DNA from: Faecalimonas sp. | GTDB taxonomy: Bacteria; Bacillota; Clostridia; Lachnospirales; Lachnospiraceae | Assembly (NCBI GenBank): GCA_020024645.1 | Contig: JAHHTN010000054.1 | Span: forward strand, 1-14,485 | Direction of reading: 5' to 3' | DNA length: 14,485 nt | Shown here: one piece after another, positions 7,404 to 14,464 of the stretch | How positions within the stretch are numbered: the stretch's first letter is position 1 | Layout of the letters: each line of letters begins with the position of its first letter | Notes under the pieces: generated by a model | What the model was told of the DNA's origin: nothing | What the model saw: the letters and a program-made list of their open reading frames with translations, nothing else | Databases searched by the model: none | Program-made: the position numbers and the translations under genes

Positions 7404-8141
7404 CTATTTATATCTAATTTCCATTAACATCAAACCATGTGGAGGGGCTGTTACTCCCGCTACCTTCCGATTTTTTGCCTCCAAAATCTCTTTTACTTGT
7501 TCCGGTTGATAAAATCCACGTCCCACTCTAATAAGTGTTCCAACAATAATCCGAACCATATTATAAAGGAAACCATTTCCACTAATTCTAATCGTAATTT
7601 CTTCATTATTTTTCAGAATCTCTAATTCTTTTACTGTACGAACTGTATTTTCCACATCTGTTTTTATATTACAAAAACTAGCAAAATCATGTTCTCCCAA
7701 AAGGTACGCTGCCCCTTCTCGCATTTTATTTACATCTAATTCATAGGAAACAAAATAATTTGTCAAACGCTTTGTTGGAATAAGGGTTCGCGTATTTACA
7801 ATATGGTATTCATATGTCTTTTCGCAATCGTAATATCTCGGATGAAAATCCAATGCAACTTCCTCTGATTTCACTACCACAATATCTTCTGGCAAAATAC
7901 GATTCACTGCCATAGCTATCCGTTCTGGAGGAATAGTTGTTTCCGTATCAAACACAGCCACATTTCCCATAGCATGAACCCCTGAATCTGTTCTACTTGC
8001 CCCAATTACTGTAATATTTTCACCAGTCAATTTCCTTAACGCTTTATTCACTATTTCTTCTATCGTAATCCCATTTGGCTGAATTTGCCATCCACAATAA
8101 TTCGTGCCATCATAGGCAATCGTCAACTTTACTCTTTTCAT
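7404..8141 (-). CDS. truA: tRNA pseudouridine(38-40) synthase
   Basis: Converts uridines 38-40 in the anticodon stem-loop of many tRNAs to pseudouridine. The 245 residues match the bacterial TruA length. The N-terminus L-T-I-A-Y-D-G-T-N-Y-C-G-W-Q (6-19) and GASRTDSGVHA with catalytic D52 are diagnostic. The later RISGNGFLYNMVRIIVGTL is the conserved C-terminal active-site region. AGAGGTAAG lies three bases before the ATG, so spacing is slightly short but clear. In many Firmicutes truA follows ecfT directly, as here, and is then followed by rplM-rpsI. In this window topB takes that place. Confidence 0.97.
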   Translation of the reverse strand: MKRVKLTIAYDGTNYCGWQIQPNGITIEEIVNKALRKLTGENITVIGASRTDSGVHAMGNVAVFDTETTIPPERIAMAVNRILPEDIVVVKSEEVALDFHPRYYDCEKTYEYHIVNTRTLIPTKRLTNYFVSYELDVNKMREGAAYLLGEHDFASFCNIKTDVENTVRTVKELEILKNNEEITIRISGNGFLYNMVRIIVGTLIRVGRGFYQPEQVKEILEAKNRKVAGVTAPPHGLMLMEIRYK

Positions 8142-8180
8142 TTCTTACCTCTACTCTTCAAAAAGGGACAGGTCATTTCT

Positions 8181-8225
8181 TAATTGGGGACGTAGTAAAA
8201 CTCAATTTTACTACGTCCCCAATTA
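8181..8225. repeat. Perfect palindromic hairpin element between truA and ecfT
   Basis: Two 20-base arms (8181-8200 and 8206-8225) are perfect reverse complements around a five-base loop, CTCAA. One arm ends right next to the ecfT stop codon. The core GGGGACGTAGTAAAA repeats the GGGAC theme of the nearby GGGACAGGTC (8165-8174). As a terminator for ecfT it lacks an immediate U run. The first T run on the minus strand (8164-8160 region) comes about 15-20 bases later, after CTGTCCC. The shape fits a dispersed palindromic repeat of the REP/MITE kind at least as well as a terminator. It may serve as both a mobile remnant and an mRNA 3'-end stabiliser. Confidence 0.75.
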
Positions 8226-8226
8226 A

Positions 8227-9051
8227 CTAAAATATCCACACTCGAAAGGATATATAACGTCCTACCAAAACCATAACAACTATATATAGTATTGTTGCCG
8301 CATAAGTAACATAATCTCTTTTTTGATATATAAGCGGTTTCATTTTTGTACGTCCTTCTCCACCTCGATAACATCTTGCTTCCATTGCCATTGCTAAATC
8401 ATTTGCTCTACGAAATGCAGATACAAATAAAGGAACAAGTATTGGAATCATATTTTTTGCTTTCTGAATAAGATTTCCATTTTCTAAATCTGCTCCTCTT
8501 GCAATTTGCGCTTTCATAATTTTGTCTGTTTCTTCCAGTAAAATTGGAATAAAACGTAGCGCAATAGACATCATCATTGCAATTTCATGCACTGGCATTT
8601 TAATTTTGTTAAACGGCTTTAACAAACGTTCTATTCCATCTGTCAACTCATTTGGTGTTGTTGTTAATGTCATCAATGATGAACCGACAATTAAGTAAAT
8701 AAGACGTATTGCCATATACACTGCCGTACGAAGTCCTTCGTCCGTAATTTTAAAAACCCAAAAAGAAACTAATAGTTTTCCCTGATTTGTTAAAAACAAA
8801 TTAAATATAACTGTAATCATCAATAAAATAACGATAGGTTTCAGCCCTTTTGTGATGAATTTAAACGGTACTTTTGACACTTTAATTACTGTAAATAAAA
8901 ACGCCGTACAAAGCACATACCCTAACACACTCTTAAATAGGAAAAGTGAAATTAAATAAAATAATGTACACATAATTTTTACTCGTGGATCAAGTCTATG
9001 CACAATGCTATTTGTTGGATAATATTGTCCTATTGTTATATCTCTAATCAT
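8227..9051 (-). CDS. ecfT: ECF transporter transmembrane component EcfT
   Basis: Membrane scaffold of energy-coupling-factor importers. It links the two ATPases to interchangeable substrate-binding S proteins that take up vitamins or metal ions. The 274 residues begin with the typical ITIGQYYP...HRLDPRVK and contain several hydrophobic segments (about 25-58, 70-88, 108-130, 160-172, 248-268). Two X-R-X coupling motifs lie on the cytoplasmic helices, A-R-G at 184-186 and A-R-C at 225-227 (the latter in ARCYRGG). These are the contacts to EcfA1/EcfA2. The ATG overlaps the ecfA2 stop as ATGA, so translation is coupled. No S component is encoded beside it, so this is a group II (shared) module. 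Confidence 0.96.
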   Translation of the reverse strand: MIRDITIGQYYPTNSIVHRLDPRVKIMCTLFYLISLFLFKSVLGYVLCTAFLFTVIKVSKVPFKFITKGLKPIVILLMITVIFNLFLTNQGKLLVSFWVFKITDEGLRTAVYMAIRLIYLIVGSSLMTLTTTPNELTDGIERLLKPFNKIKMPVHEIAMMMSIALRFIPILLEETDKIMKAQIARGADLENGNLIQKAKNMIPILVPLFVSAFRRANDLAMAMEARCYRGGEGRTKMKPLIYQKRDYVTYAATILYIVVMVLVGRYISFRVWIF

Positions 9052-9890
9052 AATACTTTCATTATCTCCTCTACGGCTTCCTCAATAGTTGTTGCCCCTG
9101 TGCTTACCTCAAATCCTTTATCCTTCAATGCATTCATTACATAAGTAACCTGTGGTGCTGACAACCCTATCTTCTCCAATTCTTTATAATGGGAAAACAC
9201 TTCTTTCGGGGTCCCATCAAACATCTTTTCTCCTCTATTCATTACAATAAGTCGATCTACATATTTTGCTACATCCTCCATACTATGTGATACCAAAACT
9301 ACTGTCATGTCTCCTTGACGATGTAATTCTGCAATTTGGTCTAAAATCTCATCTCTTCCCTTTGGATCTAGCCCTGCTGTTGGTTCATCTAGAACAAGAA
9401 CTTTAGGTCTCATTGCCAAAACTCCTGCAATCGCCACACGTCTTTTCTGTCCTCCTGATAGGTCAAATGGTGATTGTCCATAATATTTTTCAGGAAATCC
9501 TACCGCTTCCAATGCTTCTCTTGCTCTTTTTTCACATTCTTCCTTAGACAACCCTTGATTTTTAGGTCCAAAACAAACGTCAGTCAACACATCTACTTCA
9601 AACAACTGGTGTTCTGGATATTGAAAAACAAGTCCAACTTCATTTCTCAATTTTCGCATAGAATATCCTTCTGCATACACATCTTCATCATTGAAATAAA
9701 ATTTTCCATCGGTTGCCTTAATTAAACCATTCAAGTGTTGAATCAACGTTGATTTTCCCGAACCTGTATGTCCTATAATTCCTACAAACTGTCCTTGAGG
9801 GATTTCTAAGGAAACATCTTTTAATGCTTGTTTTCTATACGCTGTACCCTCTCCATATATATAATTGATATGTTCTAATTTAATCGACAT
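9048..9890 (-). CDS. ecfA2: ECF transporter ATP-binding protein EcfA2
   Basis: ABC-type ATPase, 280 residues. It has Walker A GHTGSGKST (40-48 region), a Q-loop within V-F-Q-Y-P-E-H-Q, signature LSGGQKRRVAIAG, Walker B VLVLDEPTAGLDP and the switch histidine in VSHSM. The C-terminal extension (about 235-280) is typical of EcfA proteins. The GHTGSGKST form and second place in the gene order identify it as EcfA2 rather than EcfA1. Its start overlaps the end of ecfA1 by 16 bases, with GGAGG four bases ahead of the ATG, and it overlaps ecfT by four bases. The pair of ATPases is therefore made in a fixed ratio. Confidence 0.95.
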   Translation of the reverse strand: MSIKLEHINYIYGEGTAYRKQALKDVSLEIPQGQFVGIIGHTGSGKSTLIQHLNGLIKATDGKFYFNDEDVYAEGYSMRKLRNEVGLVFQYPEHQLFEVDVLTDVCFGPKNQGLSKEECEKRAREALEAVGFPEKYYGQSPFDLSGGQKRRVAIAGVLAMRPKVLVLDEPTAGLDPKGRDEILDQIAELHRQGDMTVVLVSHSMEDVAKYVDRLIVMNRGEKMFDGTPKEVFSHYKELEKIGLSAPQVTYVMNALKDKGFEVSTGATTIEEAVEEIMKVL

Positions 9891-10726
9891 AATGCCTCCA
9901 CTAATTCTTCGGTTTTAAGAATATCTTTCGGAAGTTTTACTCCTTTTTTTCTTAATTCATACGCCAACATTGTTACCTGTGGAACATCTAACCTATATTT
10001 TTTCAGCTCTTCCACCTGTGAAAATATTTCTCTTGGTGTTCCATCCATGACAACATGCCCCTGTTCCATAACAAACACTCTGTCTGCCCCTATAACCTCT
10101 TCCATATAATGTGTAATCAAAATAACCGTAACCTTTTCCTTTTTACGAAGTTCTTCAACTGTACGTAAAACTTCTTTTCTTCCAATTGGATCTAGCATTG
10201 CCGTTGGTTCATCTAACACAATGCATTTCGGACACATAGCAATTACACCTGCAATAGCTACACGTTGCTTCTGTCCACCTGACAATTTGTTTGGGGAATG
10301 ATGTCTATATTCCTCCATACCAACCGCATGGAGACTTTTATCCACTCTATTCCAAATTTCTTCTGTAGGAACACCCAAGTTCTCTGGTCCAAATCCTACA
10401 TCTTCTTCTACAACCGTTCCAATAATCTGATTATCTGGATTTTGAAACACCATTCCTGCTGACTGACGTATCTCCCAAAGTTTATCTAAATCCTTTGTAT
10501 CTTTTCCGTCAACCCACATTGTTCCCTCTGTAGATGTTAAAATCGCATTAATATGTTTCGCCAATGTTGATTTTCCCGAACCGTTATGTCCTAGAATCGC
10601 AACAAACTGCCCCTCTTCTATATTTAAGTTCACATCATCAATGGCACGATACTTTCCAACTACATTACCTGTTTCATCTAATTTATCATATTCAAACACA
10701 AGGTGGTTTGTTTTTATCATACTCAT
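9875..10726 (-). CDS. ecfA1: ECF transporter ATP-binding protein EcfA1
   Basis: First ATPase of the ECF module, partner of EcfA2 in the asymmetric heterodimer that drives the transporter. The motifs are Walker A GHNGSGKST (from residue 46), Q-loop V-F-Q-N-P-D-N-Q, signature LSGGQKQRVAIAG, Walker B CIVLDEPTAMLDP and ITHYM for the switch histidine. An ATG at 10744 is in frame but has no ribosome site. AAGAGGG six bases before the ATG at 10726 makes that the likely start, giving 283 residues. A further ATG at 10720 cannot be excluded. A possible promoter lies just upstream. Confidence 0.95.
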   Translation of the reverse strand: MSMIKTNHLVFEYDKLDETGNVVGKYRAIDDVNLNIEEGQFVAILGHNGSGKSTLAKHINAILTSTEGTMWVDGKDTKDLDKLWEIRQSAGMVFQNPDNQIIGTVVEEDVGFGPENLGVPTEEIWNRVDKSLHAVGMEEYRHHSPNKLSGGQKQRVAIAGVIAMCPKCIVLDEPTAMLDPIGRKEVLRTVEELRKKEKVTVILITHYMEEVIGADRVFVMEQGHVVMDGTPREIFSQVEELKKYRLDVPQVTMLAYELRKKGVKLPKDILKTEELVEALCRLN

Positions 10727-10760
10727 ACGCAACCCTCTTTTCATCTTGTTACTGTGTGTT

Positions 10761-10789
10761 ATTGTACTTCATCTCACTTTAATTTGCAA
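10761..10789 (-). promoter_or_regulatory. Possible promoter of ecfA1-ecfA2-ecfT
   Basis: On the minus strand TTGCAA (10789-10784), 17 bases and TACAAT (10766-10761) form a plausible promoter that overlaps the last codons of the upstream exporter gene. It would let the ECF operon be transcribed independently. No terminator separates the two genes, so read-through from the exporter is also possible. Confidence 0.45.
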
Positions 10790-11711
10790 TAATCTGCTCT
10801 TTGCTTTGCTTTTCTCGATTAACAATTATAATTCCTACACATACACACAATAATGCAATTACATTTTTTACTGAAAGAATTTCCTCTCCTAAAAAGATTC
10901 CTGATAACGCCACGCCAAAAACAGGAATGCTAAATCCAAAAATTGCAACTTTACTTACTGGATTATATTTTAATAATACTGTCCATATAGTGAATGCAAC
11001 TGTGGAAAGAAGTGCTAAATAAAGCAATAATAAAGTAGATTGTACCGTAAAGTTTGTGATACTTCCCCCTGCAAAAACACCAATAAAAGTCAACACTATT
11101 CCTCCAAATAACAACTGATACGCTGTCAGCGTCATCGGCTTTTCTCTATGAGAAATCAATTTCAATGTAACTGAACTTGTACCATAAGCAATGGAACAAA
11201 GTAGAACCATACCTTCTCCTTGAATAGAAAAACCGCTTCCCCATGCTCCCGGTGACAAATTGATAAAAATAACTCCCGCAAATCCTACAATACAACCCAA
11301 TATTTTTTTCCATGTCATCTTTTCTGACGGAATAAGCATTGCCGCAACAATAATTGCAACAAATCCATTTGATGCATTAATAACAGAACCTTTTGCTCCA
11401 GATGTATTTGCCATTCCTATATAAAAAAGAAGGTATTGTATCGTTGTTTGTAGCATACCTTGTGCAAATACATAGGGAACAGACGCTTTCTTTATATAAA
11501 CAAATCGTTTCTCATATATACACGCCAATAAAAGTGTTAACACACCTGCTAAAAAGAATCTGTATCCCGCAAATAAAATTTGGCTTCCCACCGTATTAAT
11601 TTCAAATAACTTATACCCTATTTTGACTGCCGGAAACGCACTTCCCCAAAGTGCACAGCAAATCAATGCCAAAATCGCAACTATACTTGTTTTTTTCATT
11701 GTTTTTTCCAT
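10779..11711 (-). CDS. EamA/DMT-family membrane transporter
   Basis: A protein of about 310 residues made almost wholly of hydrophobic helices, with the ten-helix, two-repeat plan of the drug/metabolite transporter (EamA, formerly DUF6) family. The opening A-L-W-G-S-A-F-P-A-V-K in helix 1 is the family's recognisable motif, and the two halves share the same spacing. Members export amino acids, metabolites or drugs across the cytoplasmic membrane. The substrate here cannot be predicted. An ATG at 11726 is in frame, but GGAG nine bases before the ATG at 11711 favours the shorter form. A divergent promoter pair separates it from the cyclophilin gene. It may be co-transcribed with ecfA1, 52 bases downstream, though I see no functional link. 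Confidence 0.92.
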   Translation of the reverse strand: MEKTMKKTSIVAILALICCALWGSAFPAVKIGYKLFEINTVGSQILFAGYRFFLAGVLTLLLACIYEKRFVYIKKASVPYVFAQGMLQTTIQYLLFYIGMANTSGAKGSVINASNGFVAIIVAAMLIPSEKMTWKKILGCIVGFAGVIFINLSPGAWGSGFSIQGEGMVLLCSIAYGTSSVTLKLISHREKPMTLTAYQLLFGGIVLTFIGVFAGGSITNFTVQSTLLLLYLALLSTVAFTIWTVLLKYNPVSKVAIFGFSIPVFGVALSGIFLGEEILSVKNVIALLCVCVGIIIVNREKQSKEQIIAN

Positions 11712-11739
11712 TTTCTCACACTCCATTTTTCATTTCTCT

Positions 11740-11768
11740 ATTGTAACGAAGTTTCTCCTATTCGTAAA
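11740..11768 (-). promoter_or_regulatory. Probable promoter of the EamA transporter gene
   Basis: On the minus strand TTTACG (11768-11763) is followed by 17 bases and TACAAT (11745-11740). Initiation near 11733 leaves a short leader that holds the ribosome site. It lies back to back with the promoter of the cyclophilin gene. Confidence 0.5.
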
Positions 11769-11782
11769 GTGAAAACCTTACA

Positions 11783-11811
11783 TTGACAAAATATTTCTCC
11801 CCCATTACAAT
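11783..11811 (+). promoter_or_regulatory. Promoter of the cyclophilin gene
   Basis: TTGACA (11783-11788), a 17-base spacer and TACAAT (11806-11811) make a near-consensus sigma-A promoter. Transcription would begin near 11818, about 34 bases before the ATG at 11852. The TTG of the -35 box is in frame with the gene but is not its start. Confidence 0.8.
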
Positions 11812-11851
11812 AAAGTATACTATTATTTTTCAGAAGAAAGGAAGTAATCAA

Positions 11852-12370
11852 ATGGCAAATCCAATCGTAACATTTGAAATGGAGAATGGAGATATAATCA
11901 AAGCAGAATTATATCCTGAAATCGCTCCAAATACAGTGAACAACTTTGTATCCCTTGTAAATTCCGGATATTATAACAACCTAATTTTCCACCGCGTTAT
12001 TCGTGGTTTCATGATTCAAGGAGGTTGTCCTGATGGAACTGGAATGGGTGGCCCTGGATACACAATCAAAGGGGAATTTAATCAAAACGGATTTACAAAT
12101 CATTTAAAACATGAACCAGGTGTACTTTCTATGGCTCGTGCAATGCATCCTAATTCTGCAGGCTCACAATTTTTTATTATGCATGAAACTTCTCCTCACT
12201 TAGATGGCTCTTATGCCGCATTTGGTAAGGTGACAGAAGGAATGGATATTGTAAATAAAATTGCAGAAACAGCAACAGATTACAATGATAGACCATTGGA
12301 AACACAACGAATGAAAACAGTAACAGTAGAAACTTTTGGAGAAACTTATCCTGAACCAGATAAAATGTAA
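11852..12370 (+). CDS. Cyclophilin-type peptidyl-prolyl cis-trans isomerase
   Basis: Catalyses the cis-trans isomerisation of peptide bonds before proline and helps protein folding. The 172 residues form one complete cyclophilin domain: FHRVIRGFMIQGG with the catalytic arginine R48, G-D/G-T-G rich G-T-G-M-G-G-P-G, LSMARA, NSAGSQFFI and LDGSYAAFGKV. There is no signal peptide or lipobox, so it acts in the cytoplasm. The frame is open upstream to a TTG at 11783 inside the promoter. AAAGGAAG (11837-11844), seven bases before the ATG at 11852, fixes the start. It has a strong own promoter and ends at an intrinsic terminator, so it is mainly monocistronic, with possible read-through into the sigma-factor gene. 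Confidence 0.95.
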   Translation: MANPIVTFEMENGDIIKAELYPEIAPNTVNNFVSLVNSGYYNNLIFHRVIRGFMIQGGCPDGTGMGGPGYTIKGEFNQNGFTNHLKHEPGVLSMARAMHPNSAGSQFFIMHETSPHLDGSYAAFGKVTEGMDIVNKIAETATDYNDRPLETQRMKTVTVETFGETYPEPDKM

Positions 12371-12374
12371 TGAC

Positions 12375-12399
12375 AGGCGGCAAATTTGCCGCCTTTTTT
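12375..12399 (+). terminator. Intrinsic terminator after the cyclophilin gene
   Basis: A perfect 20-base palindrome (12375-12394, AGGCGGCAAA and its complement) runs directly into six T residues (12394-12399). The GC-rich stem and T run make a strong terminator. It starts four bases after the cyclophilin stop and ends 16 bases before the sigma-factor start. Confidence 0.93.
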
Positions 12400-12415
12400 A
12401 GAGATTGGAGACGCT

Positions 12416-12964
12416 ATGTTTGTTTACTTGGAAACACTTGAAACCCCAGAAGAAAAATTAAAATTTGAAGAATTATACTTCCTCTATAAAGACAAAATGT
12501 ACGCTATTGCCTTTAAAATTTTACATAACGAAAATGATGCGGAAGATATTGTTCACGAGTCTTTCAAAGCGATTATTGAACATTTCGAAAAAATAAATGA
12601 TATTTCCTGTCACAAAACATGGAACTACATTGTTACTATTGTAAAGAACAAATCATTTACACTTTATCAGAAGAAAAAACATCAGGAAACTTCTTCTTAT
12701 GAGGATAGGACTGAAGTAGAAATGAATTTTACACCGGAAAAGGTAACTGAAGAACGAGAACTTGCAGAAATTCTTGCAGAATTAATTCGTAACCTGCCTT
12801 TTCCTTATAAGGAAGTTTTATACTTACAATATTACAATTCCCTTTCTGGTGAAGAAATTGCTAAATTTATCGACAAGACACCTGCCCACGTTCGCAAAAT
12901 CTCACAACGGGCAAAGGTAATGTTAAAAGAAGAATTATTAAAAAGAAGTATTCAAAATGAATAA
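12416..12964 (+). CDS. ECF-type RNA polymerase sigma factor
   Basis: A 182-residue sigma-70 family protein with only regions 2 and 4, the extracytoplasmic-function type. Region 2 (about residues 18-86) contains Y-K-D-K-M-Y-A-I-A-F-K-I-L and the acidic D-A-E-D-I-V-H-E-S-F. Region 4 (about 122-174) contains L-P-F-P-Y-K-E-V-L-Y-L-Q-Y-Y and a helix-turn-helix S-G-E-E-I-A-K-F-I-D-K-T-P-A-H-V-R. The frame opens at a TTG inside the terminator. TGGAGA seven bases before the ATG at 12416 marks the true start. The next gene overlaps it by eight bases and encodes the likely anti-sigma factor. No promoter fits between the upstream terminator and the start, so it depends on read-through or on a promoter inside the cyclophilin gene. 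Confidence 0.93.
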   Translation: MFVYLETLETPEEKLKFEELYFLYKDKMYAIAFKILHNENDAEDIVHESFKAIIEHFEKINDISCHKTWNYIVTIVKNKSFTLYQKKKHQETSSYEDRTEVEMNFTPEKVTEERELAEILAELIRNLPFPYKEVLYLQYYNSLSGEEIAKFIDKTPAHVRKISQRAKVMLKEELLKRSIQNE

Positions 12965-13640
12965 TAAATTATTAGAAGATGCCATAACAATCGCTGTCGA
13001 AAAAGATTATAAAAAAGAAGTAACTAACTTCCCCCAAAAAGATAGTCATATTTTTTCTCCTGCATTTGAAGAAAAAATGAAACCTCTTTTACATCGGGAA
13101 TCCATTATTGTATACCACAGACCTCGAAAGTTTCGATATATCCTTGTGGCAGCTCTTGTTCTTCTTTTTGGCGGAATGACTGTTCTTGCCAACCCTGATA
13201 TTCGAGAACGTGTCGGAACATATTTTGAACGATTATTTGATGACCATACAGATGTATCATTAGACACTCCTAAACAACATACGAAAAAAGGATTTGTAAA
13301 AGTGAAACCTGCATATGTTCCAGAGGGCTATACATTAGTCGATACAGAATATGATTCCACTTTTGAAACTTATAAATCAATATATGAAAACAAAAATAAA
13401 AGGACCCTTTACTACCAACAATCTTCTGTAAATTTTTTTGAAGATTCCTCTATTTCAATTTCATCTGATGGAGCACCTGCTAAAAAAATCGATATTAATG
13501 GTTTTCCATGTTATATACTATCCGATGAATATGGTTTTCATACTCTAATATATATCACTGACAATTATGTTTTCCAAGTTGGAAGTGAAAATACTTATAA
13601 AGAACTTATAGAAGTTATAAACAGTTTAGGGAAAAAATAA
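12957..13640 (+). CDS. Membrane-anchored DUF4367-like protein, probable anti-sigma factor
   Basis: A 227-residue protein with a cytoplasmic N-terminal part (about 1-58), one membrane helix (about 60-78) and an exported C-terminal part (about 80-227). The last part resembles the DUF4367 domain: VKPAYVPEGYTLVDTEYD near its start and LIYITDNYVFQVGSENTYKELIEVINSLG at its end. The motif F-S-P-A-F-E-E-K-M in the cytoplasmic part is common in such proteins in Lachnospiraceae, by my recollection. Together with its eight-base overlap with the sigma gene, this makes it the likely membrane anti-sigma that holds the sigma factor until an envelope signal arrives. No zinc-binding anti-sigma motif (H-x3-C-x2-C) is visible, so the binding mode is inferred from context. 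The ribosome site is weak (AAAAGAAG), consistent with coupled translation. Confidence 0.82.
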   Translation: MNNKLLEDAITIAVEKDYKKEVTNFPQKDSHIFSPAFEEKMKPLLHRESIIVYHRPRKFRYILVAALVLLFGGMTVLANPDIRERVGTYFERLFDDHTDVSLDTPKQHTKKGFVKVKPAYVPEGYTLVDTEYDSTFETYKSIYENKNKRTLYYQQSSVNFFEDSSISISSDGAPAKKIDINGFPCYILSDEYGFHTLIYITDNYVFQVGSENTYKELIEVINSLGKK

Positions 13641-13667
13641 ATCACTTATGAAGAAAGGAGAATTTTT

Positions 13668-13928
13668 ATGAAACTATCTTTAAAAGCTTACAAACCTCTA
13701 GTACTTATTTGGGAAATAATGTGTATTCTTTCCTGGTGTAAAGCCATTTTCTTACCTGCTGACATTAAGAACAACTATAGTAGTTTGTTTTTTGCACTTA
13801 ATTTTGTATACTGCATCTACAGCATTGTTCTAATTTGTCTGATGCCTAAAAATTTTACAGTTTCTACCAGACAAAAAATCATTGCAGGAATACTAATTCT
13901 TGGATTAGTTATCAGCATTTTTTTCTAA
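13668..13928 (+). CDS. Small three-helix membrane protein, unknown
   Basis: I do not recognise this 86-residue protein. It has three hydrophobic segments (about 11-29, 38-59, 70-86), a short loop containing LPADIKNNY between the first two, and a basic loop (STRQK) before the last helix, which ends the protein. A good ribosome site, AAAGGAG, lies seven bases before the ATG. It follows the probable anti-sigma gene by 27 bases with no terminator, so it is likely part of the same operon. Candidates are an accessory part of the sigma-factor switch or an envelope target protein, and neither can be chosen from sequence. Confidence 0.78.
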   Translation: MKLSLKAYKPLVLIWEIMCILSWCKAIFLPADIKNNYSSLFFALNFVYCIYSIVLICLMPKNFTVSTRQKIIAGILILGLVISIFF

Positions 13929-14012
13929 ATTCAAAAATTTCAAAATTTTTTGTCACATTTTCCTCTTTGGATTGTTACTACTTATATAAAACAATTTAAG
14001 GAGGATTTTTTT

Positions 14013-14420
14013 ATGAAAACAAACCAAAAATTTATCATATTAAGCCTTTTCATTTTCACTCTTTTTTCCTCTAATGTGCAGGTTGTTGCACAATCACATA
14101 AAAATATGGTAATCAAACCATATTATTTAAACCTCAAACATGCAGAGGTACAGCTAAGCACCTCTTCTAACCGATTAACTTTTAAAGTGGATGTTATTGC
14201 AGTAAAAAATTGTAACCTTTCCATTTCTGCATATTTACAGCGATATACCAATGGAAATTGGGTAAATATAAAATCTTGGTACACTTCCAACGATTCAGCT
14301 AAAAAATTAACATTATCCAAAAGTTATACATCTACCCGTAATCATAAATATCGCATATCTGCAACCATAAAATGTGACAATGAACAAATTAAAAAATATA
14401 GCAATGTCGTTTCTTATTAA
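14013..14420 (+). CDS. Small secreted beta-rich protein, unknown
   Basis: The frame is open from 13950. AAGGAGG (13998-14004), eight bases before the ATG at 14013, gives the real start and a 135-residue product. A Sec signal peptide covers about residues 1-26 (lysines, hydrophobic core, V-V-A cleavage site) and there is no lipobox. The mature part contains LSISAYLQRYTNGNWVNIKSW followed by K-K-L-T-L-S-K-S-Y and H-K-Y-R-I-S-A-T-I. This is the strand-rich pattern of small secreted proteins found in Lachnospiraceae, possibly DUF6147-like, though I am not certain of the family. It lies 84 bases after the membrane protein gene. That gap contains an A/T-only imperfect hairpin (13933-13950) and a TTGTCA box (13950-13955) without a convincing -10, so separate transcription is possible but unproven. 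Confidence 0.8.
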   Translation: MKTNQKFIILSLFIFTLFSSNVQVVAQSHKNMVIKPYYLNLKHAEVQLSTSSNRLTFKVDVIAVKNCNLSISAYLQRYTNGNWVNIKSWYTSNDSAKKLTLSKSYTSTRNHKYRISATIKCDNEQIKKYSNVVSY

Positions 14421-14464
14421 CACAGAAATTTCATTGTTCTTATATTAATTCAAAGAAGTGAAAG

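Noticed and set aside
7057..7509. Plus-strand open frame of 150 codons
   Set aside because: It is antisense to the start of topB and the end of truA and has no translation signals.
8180..8374. Minus-strand open frame of 64 codons across the palindrome and the end of ecfT
   Set aside because: It overlaps the conserved C-terminus of ecfT in another frame and has no ribosome site or family resemblance.
9474..9725. Plus-strand open frame of 83 codons
   Set aside because: It lies wholly antisense inside ecfA2, and its composition is a by-product of the AT-rich complement.
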